A stretch of DNA of 64,000 bases from Avena insularis (Eukaryota > Streptophyta > Magnoliopsida > Poales > Poaceae): the NCBI GenBank assembly GCA_023614405.1, contig CM042688.1, positions 381,225,331 through 381,289,330 of the forward strand, given 5' to 3'. A program made the translations under genes and the position numbers. Positions 11,242-24,094 of this stretch are shown in pieces; the stretch's first letter is position 1; every line of letters begins with the position of its first letter. Under the pieces are notes generated by a model. That model had not been told where the DNA came from, made no database searches, and worked only from the letters and a program-made list of their open reading frames with translations.

Positions 11242-14200
11242 TGTAACATCCCAATTTCAACAACCCTGAGTAGTTGTCCAGAATGCAAAAATCAGGGGGA
11301 ACAAAAACTTTTTCTTGTTCATGGGTGCAGTGTTTGCTTATTGTTTGTTTGCACTTGTGCATATGAGTGTATACCATATGATACTCCTTACCTCACCCTG
11401 AGTGGTCAAAAAGTTATCTAACAAAACTATCCTGGCTCATTTTACACATTCTCAAATGTTCTGGTATTTCAAAGCATGAGCCAAGGTGCTTTGGTAACCA
11501 AAACTATTTTAGTAACTTCTATTGATCAAACTATGGAGAGCTATAGAATAATATCTCCTTATGTTTTCAAGACAGAACCCTCAACTACTCTTACCTCTAC
11601 GATTTCCAACACCTTTTATAAAACATTAGAATTCTAATCTTGGTAGGGATACCAAGGAATCTCATCTCATTCAAAATCCAACCTCTTCAAAATTCCCCAA
11701 CCTCACCTCAATCCAGGCTTGGTGGTAACCCCAGTAGTGGAGTTGCTTAGGTTATAAGATGAGTTGCCTTGATCTGCTGTTTGATAAGTTGTCTTGATCT
11801 GCTGTTTGACTTGATTGCTTAGAAGTAGTATGAGATACTCTAGGAGCTCATCACTAGGATCCAGGTGTTCCCATATCATCACACCCTAAGCAAGAATACC
11901 AATCTGGATATGATCCCTAGCTACTAGGTGATCATCTAACACCTCTAACCAGACCCCTTCTGAAGATATCCCTTCTAGAAGTTTCCAAGTCAATGAAGAC
12001 TAATATCAAGCAAGGATCCTTTCTACTCAATCTACACTTCAACATCATCCACTTGACGATGCTTGGGTACCTTGCACCCCATCAAAAACATGCCCTCTCA
12101 TACTCTAGTCAAAAACCCTAAATCTGCCAAATTTGGCTAAGTCTGGAAATCTGTTTCCAACATCACCTTATTGAATTCCTACTTTTCTCAACCCTTGTGA
12201 ATTTTTGAAAATTAATATGAACCATCTTGTTAACCATCCTAAGGACTACCAATACCCACTCTTTCCCTTGGTTAGATCATCCTCCAACTTACTTGTTCTT
12301 GATGGTTTTGCAGGCAAGAATATAACTATTCCTGCAAATCTAGTCAACATGCCTAGTTTGATAGAAGCTCACACCACCATTCAACCTTATATGGACCAAA
12401 TCTTTGCATAGTTGTGTTCTACTCATATGGTCTATCAACATCTACTTCACTTGTTCCAAGTGGATCTCTGTGCTTCTTAAACCCACACGGTTTTGAAGGC
12501 TAGTTGATATTTTGCTTTGGCAGGGTTATTTTATTCAAAGTTTGGAAATGATCCTTAGAAAGCTCAAACATTATCAAGCCCAAACTTCTGTATCATGGTG
12601 ATCTACATAACTTAGTCTATCCATCCATCTACCCCTTGCATCAAGGTGAGATCTGAACTCCAAGGTACAACCATGTTTTGATGGTATGAATTTGACATCA
12701 CCCTAGATCCTTAATCTAGGGTATTTCACCAAAATCAACTTGGATTTTCCAATACCAAGGTTGTAAATGCTTGCTACACCTTGTCTACATCATCTATCTT
12801 GGTCATCAAGGTTTACAAATTTTATCCATAATTATTATGGCTCCAAATCTAATTAATCTCTTTAGTAGCCAAAATATCCAAAGCTCCTTCTATAAAGGCA
12901 AGTTTGGTTTTTACCAAAGAACTTCCCCAAGTTTTGGCTCAATTGAGATCCATATATCATACCCCATCGGCCCACTTAAAAAATAAATATTTTGGAAGAG
13001 TTTTATTATTTCTTTTTGCCTATTTCCCTAAATGGTAGAAATGGAATAATAATAGTTTTAAATACTTTTAAGCCTCAATAAATCTTGGGAAAATTCCCCT
13101 AAGTGTGTATTCACATTTGGGACCATATCACATCAAAAACTCCACCTGTCCAATGTAAATTTATCAAATTATCCTCTAGAATCTACTTCTGCACTTTTTG
13201 AATAAAGGATTTTAAGTGAACGAAAAATCTTCAGAAAAATCCCAAATAATTCCTGGATATCTAACTTGACCTCATCTATCTACTAGAACCATATTCCCAC
13301 CTTGTCCTATGCAAAATTTTGAAATTCCTTCACAATCACCTATTTACTCAATTTAGCAAACCTAGCTAGTATTGAGTTAAATCAAGATCAAACCACCACC
13401 AATCTTACAAAGCAATGCACCACAGCACCCACCCCTCCTCTGGTCGACCATCACTGTAGCTAAGCTACTGTAGCCACCCCTCTCCCTTGTCCCATGTGCT
13501 TAGAAGAGAGAGAGAGATAAACAAGTGAGACCAATTAATTGCAACAACCTCCACCACTCTCTCCCTGTCTCCCTGCCGACTAGATGACTCACACCACCCC
13601 TCCACCGCCCTCCTTGACCAATCCCAAGCCAGCCCTACCCCCTCCTCCATGTCCAAAATGGACATTTCCCCTCGAGAGCTCCCACCTCGGTATAAGTAGG
13701 TTAGAGGCCCTCCCAGCACGTCTCTGCCTCTCATTTGCTTCTCCTTCCTTCCCCTTACCTCCCAGAGCCCCCTCTCCTCCTCCCTTGCTCTGCTCTGCTC
13801 GAGGGAAGGAGAAAGAGGAACCTCGGGCTCCTCCATCTAATCGAGCCTAGCTCCCTCTCCTCTGATCCTCTCTCGTTGCATGCGGAATTTTTGAGACCAT
13901 CATGCTCTAATGCATCTAATCCCCCACTTCTTTTGCCTAGGACCACCTCTACTGGCCTCGCCGACGAGATCCGACGAGGCTCCCTTCGGTCTCCATCATG
14001 GGAGCAGGTCCCCGTCCCCAACAGGGACCGTGTCGACCATCCCCGAGCTCGCCGTCTTCCATCGCATCGCCCTAGACCATCCCCGACACCTTGCGCGCCC
14101 CCTAGTGAGCTCCCTGAACCCGCCGGCGCTGCACCTAGGGTTTCCCCTCTGTTTTCTCTGGCCCAGCAAGGAAGAAGAGCCCCTGCCGTCCATCGCGGCT

Positions 14201-14647
14201 TGATCCAACGACGGAGAACGCTCCATACCCCCCCGTTCCCTGCTGTCACTAACGCTGGGCCCCGCCTGGCAGTTTCAAACTGCGCCCCTGTGTGCCCCTG
14301 GAGCCCGAGGGGGCCGAATCTGCCCACCGGCCTGTTTAACCCTGTGGATCTGGCCCAGTGACCCCCTTGCGTTTTATTCTTTTTGCCTAGATTTAAATCC
14401 TAGTACTTTAGTTTAAATCAATATGAAAATGGTAAATACCTCCATATGACCAGACACAAATTTTCTAGGATACCTTAGGGTTTTGTCTATCCTATTGTAC
14501 CAAAAGTTTGGCCAAACACCACTAATATCTCCTCTGTAGATTTATTTACCAAGAGGTACCCTTTCCAGTAAATAAATCCCCCAGGGACCTACACATCTCC
14601 AAAATGGAAGAAACCAAGTGCCTTTGAAATTATACACATAGGCCTAC
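11242..14647 (+). repeat. First half of the outer solo LTR
   Basis: It starts TGTAACATCCCAATTTC. A TATA-like TATAAGT at 13691-13697 is followed by a CT-rich, GC-rich leader (13700-14360), which suggests that transcription starts near 13720. It ends at CCTAC, the presumed target site of the reverse LTR. A third copy of this half lies at 60469-63131. Confidence 0.8.
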
Positions 14648-17600
14648 TGTGGGGCCCCCAGATTAATCCTCCAAGAATCCCTGTTATGCATACAACCACG
14701 ATCCCATGATCAGTTAGTCATGGCACATAACCGACCAGTATCATTACAACATCCGATACATACAGAATTTACAATACTTACATAAATGCCTTTATGGCTA
14801 CATCAATAATCATCAACGGAACTTCATCAAGTGTAGAGCCCAATCCATGGCTTAACCTACAGGCAACTGACTAGGAGAACGTCCTAGCTCGCATAGTCGT
14901 CCACTTCACCTTCTTCTTGAAATCTGACCAAGTTAATAGCCAGGGACAATGCCGATGAGTACTTTGACTGTACTCGCAAACCACCTTAAGAGAATAGTAA
15001 TAACAAGGGGATATGCAATATGGCTGTGGTATTAGGAGGGCTCCAAGAGGGGTTCCTTTATAAATAGTTTCTCTTGTAGATATAGCATCAACATATCTTT
15101 GTTGAAAACTTTTGTAAACCATTTTGGAAACCGTTTTGGAAAACAGTAGGACTGGGTCACCCATTTGTTCCCGTTTTCAGGTCGTCCCACGACCAAGCTC
15201 CTTCCATACCTCTCTGACCATCCCATGGTCAAAGAAGGTATCCTTCCCGACCATCCCATGGTCAAAACATTTTGAAAGCCATTTCTTTTCAAAAAATCCC
15301 TTTTGAAAACAAAACCAGCACCGCTCTACAGAAGTTTGTCCAACCCGTCCTTAACCGCGGACACGGCTATTCGAATAGATTTACACTCTGCAGAGGTTGT
15401 ACACTTTACCCACGCCATCCGGGTACGCTACCCTGATCTTCACTGACCGTGGGTCGAGTAACCGATCAAGACTCTCCGGATGTCCACTCCAATATAAGTG
15501 CCTACCCTATGAGTGTTAATCCCCTCAAAACCGGGACGTCGGGCGAGGACCAACCGGAGCGCTTTTTCCACTTCCCGAGTGTGCGCTTTTAGTGAGGGGC
15601 TCATAGTAACGTGTGGAGGCCTGCCGACCCTTTGTTCCTTCTCTAGGTCCCACCTTTATCGGAGAAGGCCCACCCTCCGTGGATCCCCGATCCCCTATAG
15701 TTGTTGCGAGGCAGCTCACACCAGAGTAGACAAGCATCAAATCCAGCCCTGTCCCATACCAGAGTAGTATGGTTGCACAGGGTTAAGTTGTTATAGCTAG
15801 ACTGCAAAGAACCAGGTGCGTTTTTGTAAACCTTCTTCCTCCGGTTTTCCTCCAGCATTTTGTAAAACAAAACCTTTTCTTTCTCAACATCTCTTGGGAG
15901 GTCCCACCTAACCAAGGTTTTATCATAAAACATTTGGTAAAACTTTTTCCGGGGTCTTCCCATCCTCTAGCTTTTGCTTCGGCTAAATCGGGGTCTCCAA
16001 AGGGGTATGGTGGATATGCACCATCTACTCTACTAGGGACAATTAGGTATCACCAAGGGGGTTGTACTTAGTAGTACCAAAGTGTAATGGTTTGGAGGAG
16101 CCAAACCACTATCATATATATATGTATATATATCAACATATAGTTAAACAATGCAGTTTTTAATAAACAGTAGGTAAAACATGCATAAGTAAAATAGTAG
16201 GACAAGGCTTATGAGCAAGAAGGTGGCTTGCCTTAGATCAGAAATATGGCAATATGTCCCTGTATTTCTTCTTAGAAAACCATAATATCCAATAATAGAT
16301 ACCACTTCCTTTGCTTTCCGATTTCATAGCAGCTATAGTCGTCCAGACAGCACATGCAAGCAAACCAGGCCACAATCAATCACAAGGCACACGAGCACCA
16401 ATGCATACAACTAAAAATGAACAATACAAGTTCACAAATTAGTATTGGTGTTGAGAAAATGGATTTGAAGGATTGGGAGCCTGTCTTGGAACATGGGAGA
16501 AAATCCGTTAAGATTTATAGTCTAGGAAATTATCTAAGGGATGGATTTTGGAACAAGACCTTATTATGTATGGTACCATTGTAAAAACATGATACCAGTA
16601 GATAGGTATTGATAAGATGAAACCAACAAAAGTAGTTTCACTATTTTATCAATTACCAAAGATTTATAGTGATCTTTATAGTGAATAAAACTCTAGTTTT
16701 AGGAAATAATTCACCAGAAAGGTTCTAGAGCTCCAAAAATTATTTCCTTGGATATTTAGGTAGGTCTTGATGTACTTGTTCACTGAGAGTTGGAATAAAG
16801 TCAAGAAAATTACTAGAATGCCCTCAGGAAATTCCTAAAGGCAGTTTTGTACACAACTCGTCTTTTTCACCATATTAAACCTACAGAGGATTTTTATTTG
16901 ATTCCAAAGGCACAGTGTAGGTATTTGGAATACCTTACTGTAGAAATTGGAATTAACCTTTTTGGATCTGCATAGCTACTGTAGTGAATTTAGAGGTGAA
17001 TAAACCATGCACAAAATAGTTTAATTCATAGAAAAATATCCAAGGCCCAATAAATCATGAGATCCTGGATTTGGGTAGGCCTTAGTGACCACATCACAGG
17101 TAGTTGGATTTAGGTCAATAACTCTATTGGTTTGACCTAGCGAAATTCCTAAAGTTAGATCAGAGTTGTTTTTGTTATTTTTACTAAAGACAAACTACAG
17201 TTCACCTTGGCCTGAGATAAATGCTAGGTGGTAGGCCTATTGGTAATCTTCCCAAGGAACTTGGTTTCATCCAATTTGGAGATGTGTAGGTCATTGGGGA
17301 ATTTATTTAGTGCAAAAGAAACCCTTTTATGAATTAATTGACCGCAAAAGATGGAAATTAATTTGGGCCTAGGGTTGGGTCTGCATGTTGGGCAAAACAT
17401 GTAGTTACATGTATATATTTTTATCTGGGCAAAATAAGGCAGTTTTTATTTTATTTGGTAATTAAACTGACTGGTATAAATCAGATCTAGAATTCCTAGA
17501 GAAAAAGAAAAAGGGAAAAGCCACAGCCAGGCCGGGATCTAGAGGGGAGTTGGGCCGCGAAGGCGGATTCGGCCCAGGTGGGGCGAGGCGTGCGCGGGGA

Positions 17601-20290
17601 GCCAGATTTGAAACTGACCGCTGGGTCCCGATCGTTAGCGAGCGAGAGGGAGCGAAGGGGTATCCGTCGTGGTGAGCCGTTCGATGTAGTCACGATGGAC
17701 GGTCCTCGTCGATTCTTCTACCTCTGGATAAATGATGTAGGAGCTAACCCTAGGCCGCGCCGGTGGGGGTTAGGGGCTCACCTGGGGTCATCGGGAGGCG
17801 TCGGGGAGGGTCCGAGGCGACGGCGGACTCCGGGGCGAGCCCTTAGAGGGGCGGCAAGGTGGTGCCCACTTCAGGAAGTGCTCTCGCGCAACGGTGGCCG
17901 AGATGGCGCTCGTCGGAGCTCGACGGCACCCTCGGAGAAGCTATTCCTGGGCAATGAAAAGGGGTACGTTAGATAGACTAGACCGAGGCGAGTATAACAG
18001 GGTGGCATGCAGAGAGAAAGGGACGATGGAGAGGGAGCCTTGCTCAGATCTATACCATGGCCAAGAAGTTCTTTCTCTTCCTCTCTCGAGCAGGGCAGAG
18101 CAGGAGAGAGGGAGTGGGATTGCTGGGTGGTAAGAGGGGGGGCAGAGGGGGCAAATGACGGGAAGGAGGAGGCACGGGGTGGCCTCTGGCCTTAAATACC
18201 GAGAGGGAGAGGTAGATGGGTTAAATGTCCCCTTTGGACATGGGGGAGAAGTGGGGCTGGCCTATGGTTGGCTTAGAGGGCGGTGAGGAAGCGTAAGAGG
18301 GGTATTTGGGTCGGGCAGAGAGATAGGGAGGGAGTGGTGGAGGCTGCTGCAAAGTTGGTCCCACTTGTTTGTCTCTCTCTCTCTCAAGCACATGGGACAA
18401 GGGAGAAGGGTTGCTACAGTAGCTTAGCTACACTGCACACGACCAAGGTGAGTGCTGGGTGCTGTGGAGAGTGGTGGAATGGCTTGATAAAGATTGGATT
18501 CATGTTAGCTCATGTTTTGAGTGGTTTGCACTATTTGATCAAAAAGATGGTTATGAAGCGAGTCCAAAAACTTGCATTGGACAAGGTGGGGAAATGGTAC
18601 TGGTGGGTATATGAGGTCAAGGTAGATATCCAGGAATTAATTGGGAATTTTCAGAAGAGTAGAAGTCCACTTAAATCCATTTATTCAAAAACTGCAGAAG
18701 TGGTTTCTCGATGAGCATTTGATAAATTTACTTTGGACAAGATTGGTTTTTGATGTGAGATGGTCTCAAATGTGAATACACACTTAGGGGAATTTTCCCC
18801 AAATTTATTGGAGGATAAAAGTATTTAAAATAATTATTATTCCATTTCAGCCATTTAAGAAAATGGGCAAAAAGAAATAATAAAGGATCTCAAAAATATT
18901 TATTTTTGAGTTGTAAAGTTATGGTAAGACATATAGGACTCAATTGAGTCAAAAATTGGAGAGGTGTTTTGGAAAAATCCAAACTTTCCTTTAGGGAAGG
19001 AGTTTTGGAGATTTTGACTATTAACTAGATTTATTAGATTTGGAGGCATAATAATTATGGAGAATTTTTAATAAATCTTGGTGATCAAGTTAAATGATGT
19101 AGGAAAGGTGTAGCAAGCATTTTCAACCTTGGTATTGGAGAATCCAACTTGATTTTGGTGGAATACCCTAGATTAAGGATCTATGGTAATGTTAATTTCA
19201 TACCATCAAAACATGGTTGTATCTTGGAGTTCAGATCTCCCCTTGGGGCATGGGGTAGATGGATGGATATACCAAGTGATGTACATCAACATGGTATAGA
19301 TTTTTGAGCTTGATCCTTCTTGAGCTCACCAAGACAGGCTTTCAAACTTTGAATAAAATAAGCCTGCTAAAGCAGATTATCAACTAGCCTTCAAAACCTT
19401 GTTGGTTTAAACAGCTCAATGATCCAATTGGAACAAGTAAAGTAGGTAATGATATACCTATATGAGTAGAACACAACCATGCAAAGATTTGGTCCAGAGA
19501 GGTTTGGATGGTGGTGGGAGCTTCTAGCGAAGTTGGCATGATGACTAGATTTGTAGGAAAAGTTATTTTCTTGCCTACAAAACCATCAAGAACTAGTGGG
19601 TTGAAGGGTGATCTAACCAAGGGAAAAAGTGGTCCTTGGTAGTCCTTAGTATGGTTAACAAGATGTTTCAGATGCATTCCCAAAAATGCACAAGGGTTGG
19701 GAAAAGGAGGCATTCAAAAAGGTGATGTTGGAAACAGATTTCTAGATTTAGGGTTCTTGACTAGAATAAGAGGGAGGATGTTCTTGATTGATTTCAAGGT
19801 TCCAAAGCCTCATCAAGGGGATGGTGTAGAGGGAGTAGGAAGGGATCCATGCTTGATATTGGTCTTCATTGACTTGGAAGCTTCTAGAGTTGATCACTAC
19901 AGAATTGATCTGGGTAAGGGGTTTTAGATGATCACATGGTGGATAGAGATTAGATCCAGATGGCACCCTTGCTTAGGGTGTGGTGATTTGGAAACCTCTT
20001 GATCCTAGTGATGCACTCCTAGGGTAGCTCGTACTATCTCCTAAGCAGACAATTCAAACAGCAGATCAAGGCAACTCATCTTACAAACAAATAACCTACT
20101 ACTGGGGTTACCACCAAGCTTAGCTTGAGGTAAGGATGGGTATTTTGAAATAGGTTGGAGTTTGAACAAGATAAGGTCCTTGGTATCTCTACCAAGAGTA
20201 GAATTCAAAAGTTTACAAAAAGGTTTTGTTAAATCTAGAGGTAGGAGTATTAGAAGGTTCTGTCTTGAAAACATAAGGAGATAGTATTCA
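14648..20290 (-). mobile_element. Reverse-oriented solo LTR nested in the same-family LTR
   Basis: Its LTR end (TGTGGGGCCCCC on the plus strand) is intact at 14648. Reading minus-strand from 20290, it contains the equivalents of about 11550-14647, then ~440 bp not present in the interrupted copy (about 17231-16790), then the second half. Its first ~300 bp (equivalent to 11242-11545) are missing, together with ~440 bp of the host LTR on the other side. The right junction is therefore a deletion and the right target copy is lost. Confidence 0.75.
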
Positions 20291-20335
20291 AGGAAACCCT
20301 ACTAAACCATCCAAGGAAAACATAAGGTTCTATCA
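20291..20335. other. Filler DNA at a deletion junction
   Basis: Between the end of homology to the nested LTR (GGAGATAGTATTC) and the restart of the host LTR (GTGAACAAGTACAT) lie ~45 bp built from short copies of both sides. AAACCCTACTAAACCAT (from 20353) appears again at 20295. GAAAACATAAGG (from about 20267) appears again at about 20316. This is typical of templated end-joining repair. Confidence 0.65.
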
Positions 20336-22493
20336 CGGTGAACAAGTACATAAAACCCTACTAAACCATACAAGGAAATAATTTTTGGATCTCCAGAACT
20401 TTTCTGGTCAATTATTTCCTAAAACTAGAGCTTTTATCACTAGAATATTCATAAGAAATTAAAGAAAAGAGATAAAATAGTGAAACCCCTTTTTTTGATT
20501 TCATTTTATCAATACCTATATGTTGGTATCCTGTTTTTTTTCCAATGGTATCTTATAGAATAAGTCTTTGGTCCAAAACCCTCTCATCCCTAGTTTCTAG
20601 ACTATGAAACCCATATGGTTTCCTTCAAATGTTCCAAGACATGCTCCCCATTCTTCTAATCCATTTTTCTCAACACCACTACTGATTTGTAAACTTGTAT
20701 TGTCATTTGCTTACTATAGGGTTTTGATGCTGAATACCTTGATTGATTTTGAACTTGTTTGATTGCATGTATACTCGATGATGACGATAGTTGCGCTTGT
20801 ACTGACGCCGAGAATAACGGATATTATTATTATTATTGGTATTGGTCTTCTTGGTTATCTAAAGGACAAGTCCAGGGACAATTATGCCATATTGCTGATC
20901 TCAGGCAAGCCACCTTATTGCTCATGAGCCTGTCCTACTGTTTTACTTATGCATGTTTTATCTACTGTTTATCCAAAACTGCATTGTTTACTATATGTTG
21001 ATGTATATATGGTAGTGGTTTGGCTCCTCGGAACTACTACACTTTAACTACAACCTCCTTGGTGACACCTACTTGTCCCTAGTAGAATAGATGGTGTAAT
21101 ATACCATACCCCTTTGGACACCCCGATTTAGCCAAAGCAAAGCTAGAGGATGGGAAGACCCCAGAAAAAGTTTTACCAAATGTTTATGATAAAACCTTGG
21201 CGAGGTGGGACCTCCCAAGAGATGTTGAGAAAGAAAAAGGTTTTGCTTTACAAAATGCTAAAGGAAAGATGGAGGAAAAAGGTTTATGAAAACGCACCCG
21301 GTTCTGTGTAGTTTACCTATAACAACTTAACCCATGCAACCACACTACTCTGGAATGGGACATGGCTGGATTTGATGTTTGTTTATTCTGGTATAAGCTG
21401 CCTCGTAACTACTACAGGGGATCGGGGATCCCTGGAGGGTGGGCCTTCTCTGATAAAGGTCCATGTGGGACATCGACCTGGAGAAGGAACGAAGGGTCTG
21501 CTGGCCTCCACGCGTTACTATGAGCCCCTCATTGAAAGCACACACTCGAGAAGTGGAAAAAGCGCTCTAGTTGGTCCTCGGTACCCGACGTCCCGGTTTT
21601 GAGGGGATTAACACTCATAGGGTAGGCACTTATATTGGAGTGGGAATCCGGAGAGTCTTGATCGGTTACTCGACCCACGATCGGTGAAGATCAGGGTAGT
21701 GTACCCGGATGGTGTGGGTAAAGTGTACAACCTCTGCAGAGTGTAAATCTATTTGAATAGCCGTGTCCGCGGTTAAGGACGGGTTAGACAAACTTCTGTA
21801 GAGCAGTGCTGGTTTTGTTTTTAAAAAAGGATTTTGGAAAAGAAATGGCTTTGGAAATGTTTTGATCATGGGATGGTCAAAAAGGAGAAAGGTTTTGACC
21901 ATGGGATGGACGGAAGGAAAGGGAAGGAAATTTGGTCGTGGGACGACCGGAAGAAAGAAACAAATGGGTGACCCAGTCCTAGTGTTTCCCCAAAACTTTT
22001 CAAAAAGGTTTCCAAAATAGTTTACAAAAAAGTTTTCAACAAAGATATGTAGATGCTATATCTACAAGAGAAACTATGTGAGAAAAGAACCTCTCTTGGA
22101 GCCCTCCTACTACCACAGCCATAATGCATATCCTCTTGTTATTACTATTATCTTAAAGTGGTTTACGAGTACATTCCAAGTACTCACTGGCATTGTCCCT
22201 GGCTATTAACGTGGTCAGATATCAAGACGAAGGTGAAGTGGATGACTATGCGAGCTAGGACATTCTCCCAGTCAGTTTCCTGTAGGTTAAGGCTTGGATT
22301 GGGCTCTACGCTTGATGAAGTTCCACTGATGTTTATTGATGTAGCCATAATGGCGCCTATGTAAGTCTTGTTTTTCGGTATGTTTCAGATGTTGTAATGG
22401 TACTTGTCGGTTATGTGCCACGACTAACTGATCGTGGGATCATGGTTGTATGCATAATAGGGATTCTCGGAGGATTAATCCGGGGGCCCCACA
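20336..22493 (+). repeat. Second half of the outer solo LTR
   Basis: It is homologous, inverted, to 14648-16780. It contains a TATTATTATTATTATT microsatellite (about 20821), the conserved block at 21718-21778, and TTGTCCCTGGCTATT (22194), also seen in the chromovirus LTRs (36529). It ends CCGGGGGCCCCACA, immediately followed by the duplication GTTTG. Confidence 0.8.
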
Positions 22494-22925
22494 GTTTGTA
22501 TCTTGCACATAGATGTATGAGTGTTGTAAACTTCGTATGATTATGTTGGGTGTAATTAATACCCATTGATATGCGAAGAGCTTTCTAGCTTGTATATTTT
22601 TCGAGTGTATTGTACTCTGCAGTTCCCTTTGGTTAGCCTGACTCGTGTGTATCTCAGAACCTTGCCAACCTGTCAGGTGTGTTGCAACTAGGTTGGTGTT
22701 TATCAAGGGTTTGATTGCTGTTGTGTCAGCTACTTAGGATACTGCGATTTGTTTGTAGAACGAAAGTGTAAAGGTTGGCGCAGCCCCCAAGTGATGAAAT
22801 TGCAAGAAAATAACGAAAACACAGAGTTTTGGGGCACTTAGCTTTATTTATTCGCAGAATAGTATGAGGTACAATGTGTGTCTAAGTAGCCTGACTTGAT
22901 AGCCTTATTTGTAATGTAAAAATGA
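22494..22925. other. Tat spacer between integrase end and antisense gene end
   Basis: Before the 11.3-kb insertion this joined directly to 11241. The integrase gene (minus) and the antisense gene (plus) converge on it, so it should hold both 3' untranslated regions. I see no coding sequence and no clear polyadenylation signal. Confidence 0.5.
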
Positions 22926-24094
22926 CTAGGGGTAGAAGTGACGCAGGTGCGCGACGTTCTTGGGGTTGGAGTATGCGACTCCTGTCTCAAAATCTTTAAG
23001 GCGATAGGCGCCACCTGGAATTACTTTTCTAATCACGTAAGGTCCTTCCCAAGGGGACTCGAGCTTGAGATACCATTGTTGCTTCAGTCGCAGGACCAGG
23101 TCTCCTTCGATGACGGATCTGGGGCGTAGCCTTCTGCTGTGGTAGTTACGAAGGCTCTGCTGGTAGATCGTTGATCTCTCCGCTGTAATTTCCCGTGCCT
23201 CGTCAAGGAGGTGGATGGAGTCTTCAAGTGCAAGAGTTGACTCCTTCTCGCTGTAAGCGGCCACCCGTGGGGCTTTGTAGCGTACTTCTGCGGGTAGCAC
23301 CGCTTTAGCACCATGCACCATGAAGAATGGAGTGTATCTTTTGGTGTTGTATGGAGTTGTGCGTAGGCTCCAAAGAACTGATTGCATCTCGTCTGGCCAG
23401 CAGCCAATGGCTTGTTCGAGTGGTCAGAGGAGTCGTTTCTTGATTCCACCATAGACGAGGCCATTGGCCTTTTCGACTTGAACGTTGGTCTGCGGGTGAG
23501 CCACCGAGGCGTAGCTTATGTTGATTCCTAGGTTTTCGTAGAATTCCTGGAACTCCTTAGAGGTGAAGTTCGTCCCATTGTCCGTGATGATGTTGTGTGA
23601 CACTCCAAAGCGGTAGACAATGGACTCGAAGAACTTGATAGCGCTGGCCCCTGATTGATTCATCACCGGCATGGCTTCAATCCAATTGGTGAATTTGTCG
23701 ACTGCAACCAAGAGGTAAACGTAACCTCCTCGCGAGGATTTTGGGAGCTTGCCGACCATGTCGAGTCCCCATTGCGCAAAGGGCGAATCCAATGGTATTG
23801 GCCGGAGATCCGCGATGGTGCGTGAGGTTTGTCTGTGAATCGCTGGCAAGCGTTGCAGCGCTTGACGATGTCCTTGGCGTCGTGCATGGCCATGGGCCAG
23901 TAGAGTCCAGCTCGAAGAGCTTTGGCAACGACGGCGCGACTACCAGCATGGTGCCTGCAAGTGCCTTCATGGATGTCAAGGAGGACGGCCCTTCCGTCCC
24001 TGTTGGAGACGCACCGTTGAAGTACTCATGTGATTCCGCGATTGTACAGTTCACCGTTGATGAGGGTGAATGCCTTGGATCGTCGCGCGATGTG
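22926..24094 (-). pseudogene. Tat integrase (degraded)
   Basis: It inserts retrotransposon cDNA into the chromosome. An HHCC zinc-binding region is visible (DIHEGTC..HH..CNACQRF, about 23980-23840). The DDE core shows WGLDMVG, IITDNGTNF and QVEKANG as its three acidic positions. The C-terminus has a GPY/F-type motif (SPWEGPYVIRKV) and ends NVAHLRHFYP at a stop at 22926-22928. The frame from 23849 to 22926 is continuous except for one TGA at about 23421, where an arginine codon would be expected. A 1-nt slip near 23812 separates the zinc-binding part from the core. There is no chromodomain, as expected for Tat. Confidence 0.85.

Larger units (their letters stand above)
11242..22493 (+). mobile_element. 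Solo LTR (~6-kb family) containing a reversed solo LTR of the same family
   Basis: The ends are TGTAACATCCC (11242) and GGGGCCCCACA (22493), with the target duplication GTTTG at 11237-11241 and 22494-22498. The inside reads LTR first half (11242-14647), reverse complement of the LTR second half then first half (14648-20290), and LTR second half (20336-22493). One event explains this order: a reverse LTR of the same family inserted at 14647, where CCTAC (14643-14647) is the left copy of its target site. Landmarks shared between the copies include the TGTGGGGCCCC terminus (14648 versus 22493), the block at 15349-15409 versus 21718-21778, and the LVLDGF..GK-encoding stretch at 12290 versus 19580. 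No coding internal region is present. Confidence 0.85.

Noticed and set aside
12205..12411. Frame containing LVLDGFAGKNITIPANLV, repeated at 19384-19713 (minus) and 61238-61537
   Set aside because: The peptide looks conserved only because the three LTR copies are homologous DNA. The frame is short, its ends differ between copies, and it lies upstream of the presumed transcription start.
16090..16140. TATATATATATG run as a promoter
   Set aside because: It is a simple AT microsatellite within the second half of the reversed LTR, with no leader or start context.
11242..22493. Simple palindrome or foldback transposon
   Set aside because: The order is first half, inverted second half, inverted first half, second half. 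A foldback would have inverted copies meeting at the centre and matching outer ends. The TG..CA ends and the 5-bp duplication fit an LTR instead.
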